Below are positions 6,459 to 8,196 of a stretch of DNA of 8,196 bases, in pieces. Within the stretch, counting starts at the first letter, position 1. Every line of letters begins with the position of its first letter. Below the pieces are notes generated by a model. That model did no database searches. It was not told the origin of the DNA and saw only the letters and a program-made list of their open reading frames with translations. Source of the DNA: Acidobacteriota bacterium (lineage in GTDB: Bacteria; Acidobacteriota; HRBIN11); NCBI GenBank assembly GCA_030550225.1, contig JAUQPV010000102.1, positions 1 to 8,196 of the forward strand, given 5' to 3'. The translations under genes and the position numbers were made by a program.

Positions 6459-7967
6459 TCACGCCGGGGAGCCCTCCAGGAGGGACCGGAGGCGGACCTT
6501 GCCGTAGGCCTTCGCCATCGTGACATACTGCTTAAGGTCCCGCCACGACTTGATGGACCGCAGGGCCTTGGGGATCTTACGGAGGACACGATAGCCCTGG
6601 ACCTGGGACCACTCGAAGAGGAGTTCGCTGATTTGCTCCCACGACAACTTGTCGATGTACAAGGGGATGTCTCCCTGGGAGGCCGGGAGCGTCATGATGC
6701 CAGGTGGATTCGGCACGCTCCACGAAAAGTCCGCCGGGATGATGCCCTCCCGGCGAGCCCGGGCCTCGATGGGCGTCCCGGGGTAAATGTGCATGATACT
6801 GATCGAGATGTCGATCGGTTGGTTCCGTTCCTTGGCCTCCCGCTTGAGGCTCAGGATATAGTCCATCGTCATCCGGGCCTCTTCGTAGGTCTCCGTCGGA
6901 TGCGAAAAGATGAAGAAGGGATTCGGGATGATCCCCAGGTCCCAGCACCATCGGATGACCCGAGTAACCTTATCGATGCTGAAGCCCTTCCCCTTCCGGA
7001 TGACCTCCTGCAGGATGCGGGTCGAGGCCGACTCGACGCCCATCCCGATGAGGAAACAGCCGGACTCCCGCATCTTCTTGAGGAGGGCGTAGTCGACCGT
7101 GTCGATGCGGATCTCACAGTACCACGAGAGGTCCAGCTTCCGCTCGATCATCAGGTCGCACAAGTCGTGGATCCGCCGGGGATTGAAGGTAAACGTGTCG
7201 TCAAAGAACCAGAGGCCCCGCACGCCGTACTGGTTGACTAAAATCTCGATTTCCTCCATGACCCGTTCAGGCGAGTTCGCCCGGACCTTACGACCCCAGT
7301 TGAAGGGTGTGGCACAGAACTCGCACGTGAAGGGGCACCCCCGGCTCGTCATCAGGTTCAAGGCCCGGCGTCGGCCCTTGTGGGGGTCGTCGACATGGAA
7401 CGTGTAAGCGTCCATCGGATATAGGTGCCGGGCCGGGAACGGAAGCTCGTCCAGGTTCTCGACGACTGGCCGTGGGGGATTGTGCCGGATCGAGCCGTCC
7501 TTCTCCCGGTACGAAATGCCCAGGACCTTCCGGAGGTCCCCGCCCCGGTCGAGGACCTGAATGAGCTCCAGGGTCGTGATTTCGCCCTCCCCCCGGACGA
7601 TGAAGTCGCACCACGGGACGTGCGTCAGCGTGTCCTCGGCCGCATTCCACACATGGGGCCCGCCCAGGACGGTGAGGACATGGGGGAAGTGTTGCTTGAT
7701 TTGCCGCAGGGTCTCGAAGGCGTAAAAGCGGTTTTCCGTCGTAAACGTCAGCCCGACGACGTCGGGGTTGAACTTCCGGACTTCTTGGATGACGTCGTCG
7801 TATGTCATCCGAAGGGCGTTGGCGTCCACGATGCCGCAGGTGTACCCGGCCTGCTCGAGGACGGCCGCACAGTACCCGATCCCCAAGGCCGGGATGAGTT
7901 CCCCATGACTCCAGCGCTCAGCCAGATAGCCCCCCGGCGGGACCATAAAGAGGACTCTCAGCGTCAT
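6459..7967 (-). CDS. B12-binding domain radical SAM protein
   Basis: This 502-residue enzyme has an N-terminal cobalamin-binding-like domain (about 1-140: PALGIGYCAAVLEQAGY, VVGLTFTT, LGGPHVW at 101-107, GEGE 127-130) and a radical SAM core from about 203. The [4Fe-4S] cysteines are Cys211, Cys215 and Cys218 in RGCPFTCEFC; WFFDDTF (253-259), GVES (310-313) and IYPGTP (394-399) are typical core strands. The DxHxxG cobalamin-ligand motif is absent, as in BchE/HpnP-type enzymes. These use SAM and B12 for methylation or ring chemistry; the substrate here cannot be read from sequence. ATG 7967 is chosen for GGGAGG upstream with a spacer of about 9 nt; a longer frame to 8057 would run over the promoter. 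It has its own promoter and is followed by a 254-bp gap. Confidence 0.9.
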   Translation of the reverse strand: MTLRVLFMVPPGGYLAERWSHGELIPALGIGYCAAVLEQAGYTCGIVDANALRMTYDDVIQEVRKFNPDVVGLTFTTENRFYAFETLRQIKQHFPHVLTVLGGPHVWNAAEDTLTHVPWCDFIVRGEGEITTLELIQVLDRGGDLRKVLGISYREKDGSIRHNPPRPVVENLDELPFPARHLYPMDAYTFHVDDPHKGRRRALNLMTSRGCPFTCEFCATPFNWGRKVRANSPERVMEEIEILVNQYGVRGLWFFDDTFTFNPRRIHDLCDLMIERKLDLSWYCEIRIDTVDYALLKKMRESGCFLIGMGVESASTRILQEVIRKGKGFSIDKVTRVIRWCWDLGIIPNPFFIFSHPTETYEEARMTMDYILSLKREAKERNQPIDISISIMHIYPGTPIEARARREGIIPADFSWSVPNPPGIMTLPASQGDIPLYIDKLSWEQISELLFEWSQVQGYRVLRKIPKALRSIKSWRDLKQYVTMAKAYGKVRLRSLLEGSPA

Positions 7968-8038
7968 ACCGGTGAACCTCCCGCTTTCAGCCTTCCTGAG
8001 GGGGCGATTTTCTGGAATTCGCAGGCCGATGCTCTCCC

Positions 8039-8067
8039 AACTTAACCGAATCCCCACCCCTTGTCAA
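8039..8067 (-). promoter_or_regulatory. Sigma70-like promoter for the radical SAM gene
   Basis: On the minus strand a perfect TTGACA (8067-8062) and TAAGTT (8044-8039, keeping the key T, A and final T) are spaced by exactly 17 nt. Transcription would start near 8032, leaving a leader of about 65 nt before ATG 7967, too short for a cobalamin riboswitch. The -35 box lies inside the loop of a 7-bp inverted repeat, CCACCCC 8054-8060 and GGGGTGG 8078-8084, which could be a regulator site. Confidence 0.55.
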
Positions 8068-8111
8068 CTGCCGGCACGGGGTGGTGACTGTTTCAAAAGT
8101 GGTGGGTGGGG

Positions 8112-8140
8112 TTGAAAAGAGAAATCCCTCCGGCCATAAA
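8112..8140 (+). promoter_or_regulatory. Sigma70-like promoter overlapping the right-edge hairpin
   Basis: TTGAAA (8112-8117) and CATAAA (8135-8140) are spaced by 17 nt on the + strand. The start point would be near 8147, inside the loop of the hairpin at 8125-8166 and about 24 nt before ATG 8171. It diverges from the radical SAM promoter. Confidence 0.4.
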
Positions 8141-8166
8141 GAGAGGGAATCTTCAGGCCGGAGGGA
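8125..8166 (+). promoter_or_regulatory. Hairpin leader covering the ribosome site of a truncated + strand gene
   Basis: TCCCTCCGGCC (8125-8135) and GGCCGGAGGGA (8156-8166) form a perfect 11-bp stem around a 20-nt loop. The 3' arm carries GGAGGG and is followed by AGAC and ATG 8171. Arm sequence, loop length and spacer to the ATG nearly copy the IS remnant leader at 262-307. Confidence 0.6.
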
Positions 8167-8170
8167 AGAC

Positions 8171-8196
8171 ATGCTAAGAGTCAGGATACGGATTCC
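8171..8196 (+). CDS. Start of an unidentified gene, cut off by the window edge
   Basis: ATG 8171 opens a frame reading MLRVRIRI before the window ends. It follows GGAGGG (8160-8165) with a 5-nt spacer, a hairpin and a possible promoter at 8112-8140, so initiation signals are good. Eight residues are too few to identify a product. The leader's likeness to that of the transposase fragment at 305 hints at a second mobile-element gene, but this is inference; no terminal repeat can be recognised because the other end lies outside the window. Confidence 0.35.

Noticed and set aside
6297..7241. + strand ORF (314 codons) opposite the radical SAM gene
   Set aside because: It is antisense to conserved radical SAM motifs and has no domain resemblance.
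7968..8032. Cobalamin riboswitch before the B12-binding radical SAM gene
   Set aside because: The predicted leader is only about 65 nt, far shorter than a B12 riboswitch, and I see no B12-box-like segment.

Overview
The window comes from a GC-rich bacterial chromosome. Three observations support this: an E. coli-type FabI enoyl-ACP reductase, strong GGAGG-type Shine-Dalgarno sites, and sigma70-like promoter boxes. The phylum cannot be fixed from this sequence. A PD-(D/E)XK/DUF3782-like protein, a B12-binding radical SAM enzyme and a lone molybdenum hydroxylase would suit an environmental and possibly thermophilic lineage, but that is inference. I see no tRNA, rRNA, CRISPR array or phage genes.

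Layout. Positions 1-220 hold a small ORF with an excellent ribosome binding site. Positions 221-439 are a 219-bp insertion-sequence remnant with perfect 18-bp terminal inverted repeats. It keeps a hairpin leader and the first dozen or so codons of a transposase resembling the IS982 group. Next on the + strand is a multi-pass membrane glycosyltransferase-like protein (489-2405) that meets the minus-strand genes head-on across a 43-bp gap. The minus strand then carries, in transcription order: a B12-binding radical SAM protein (7967-6459) with its own promoter; a 254-bp gap with a second promoter; a molybdopterin-binding xanthine dehydrogenase/4-hydroxybenzoyl-CoA reductase-type large subunit (6204-3865); a coiled-coil PD-(D/E)XK-like protein (3872-3219); and fabI (3219-2449). 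The last three genes overlap by 8 nt and 1 nt and are almost certainly one operon. The right edge (8112-8196) has a promoter, a hairpin and the first eight codons of a + strand gene that runs off the window.

How the parts relate. FabI does the last reduction of fatty-acid elongation. The molybdenum enzyme would hydroxylate or reduce a ring or carbonyl substrate, but its usual FeS and FAD partner subunits are not in the window. The radical SAM protein would act on an unknown substrate, and the membrane protein probably moves a sugar from a lipid carrier. No single pathway joins them.

The most unusual signal is non-coding. The IS remnant at the left edge and the truncated gene at the right edge carry nearly the same leader: a TCCCTCCGG arm, a loop of about 20 nt, a CCGGAGGGA arm containing the Shine-Dalgarno site, then AGNC and ATG. 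At the right edge the -10 box spans the end of the 5' arm and the start of the loop. Read-through transcripts would therefore fold and hide the ribosome site, while transcripts from the internal promoter would not. This is the logic known from IS10 and IS50.
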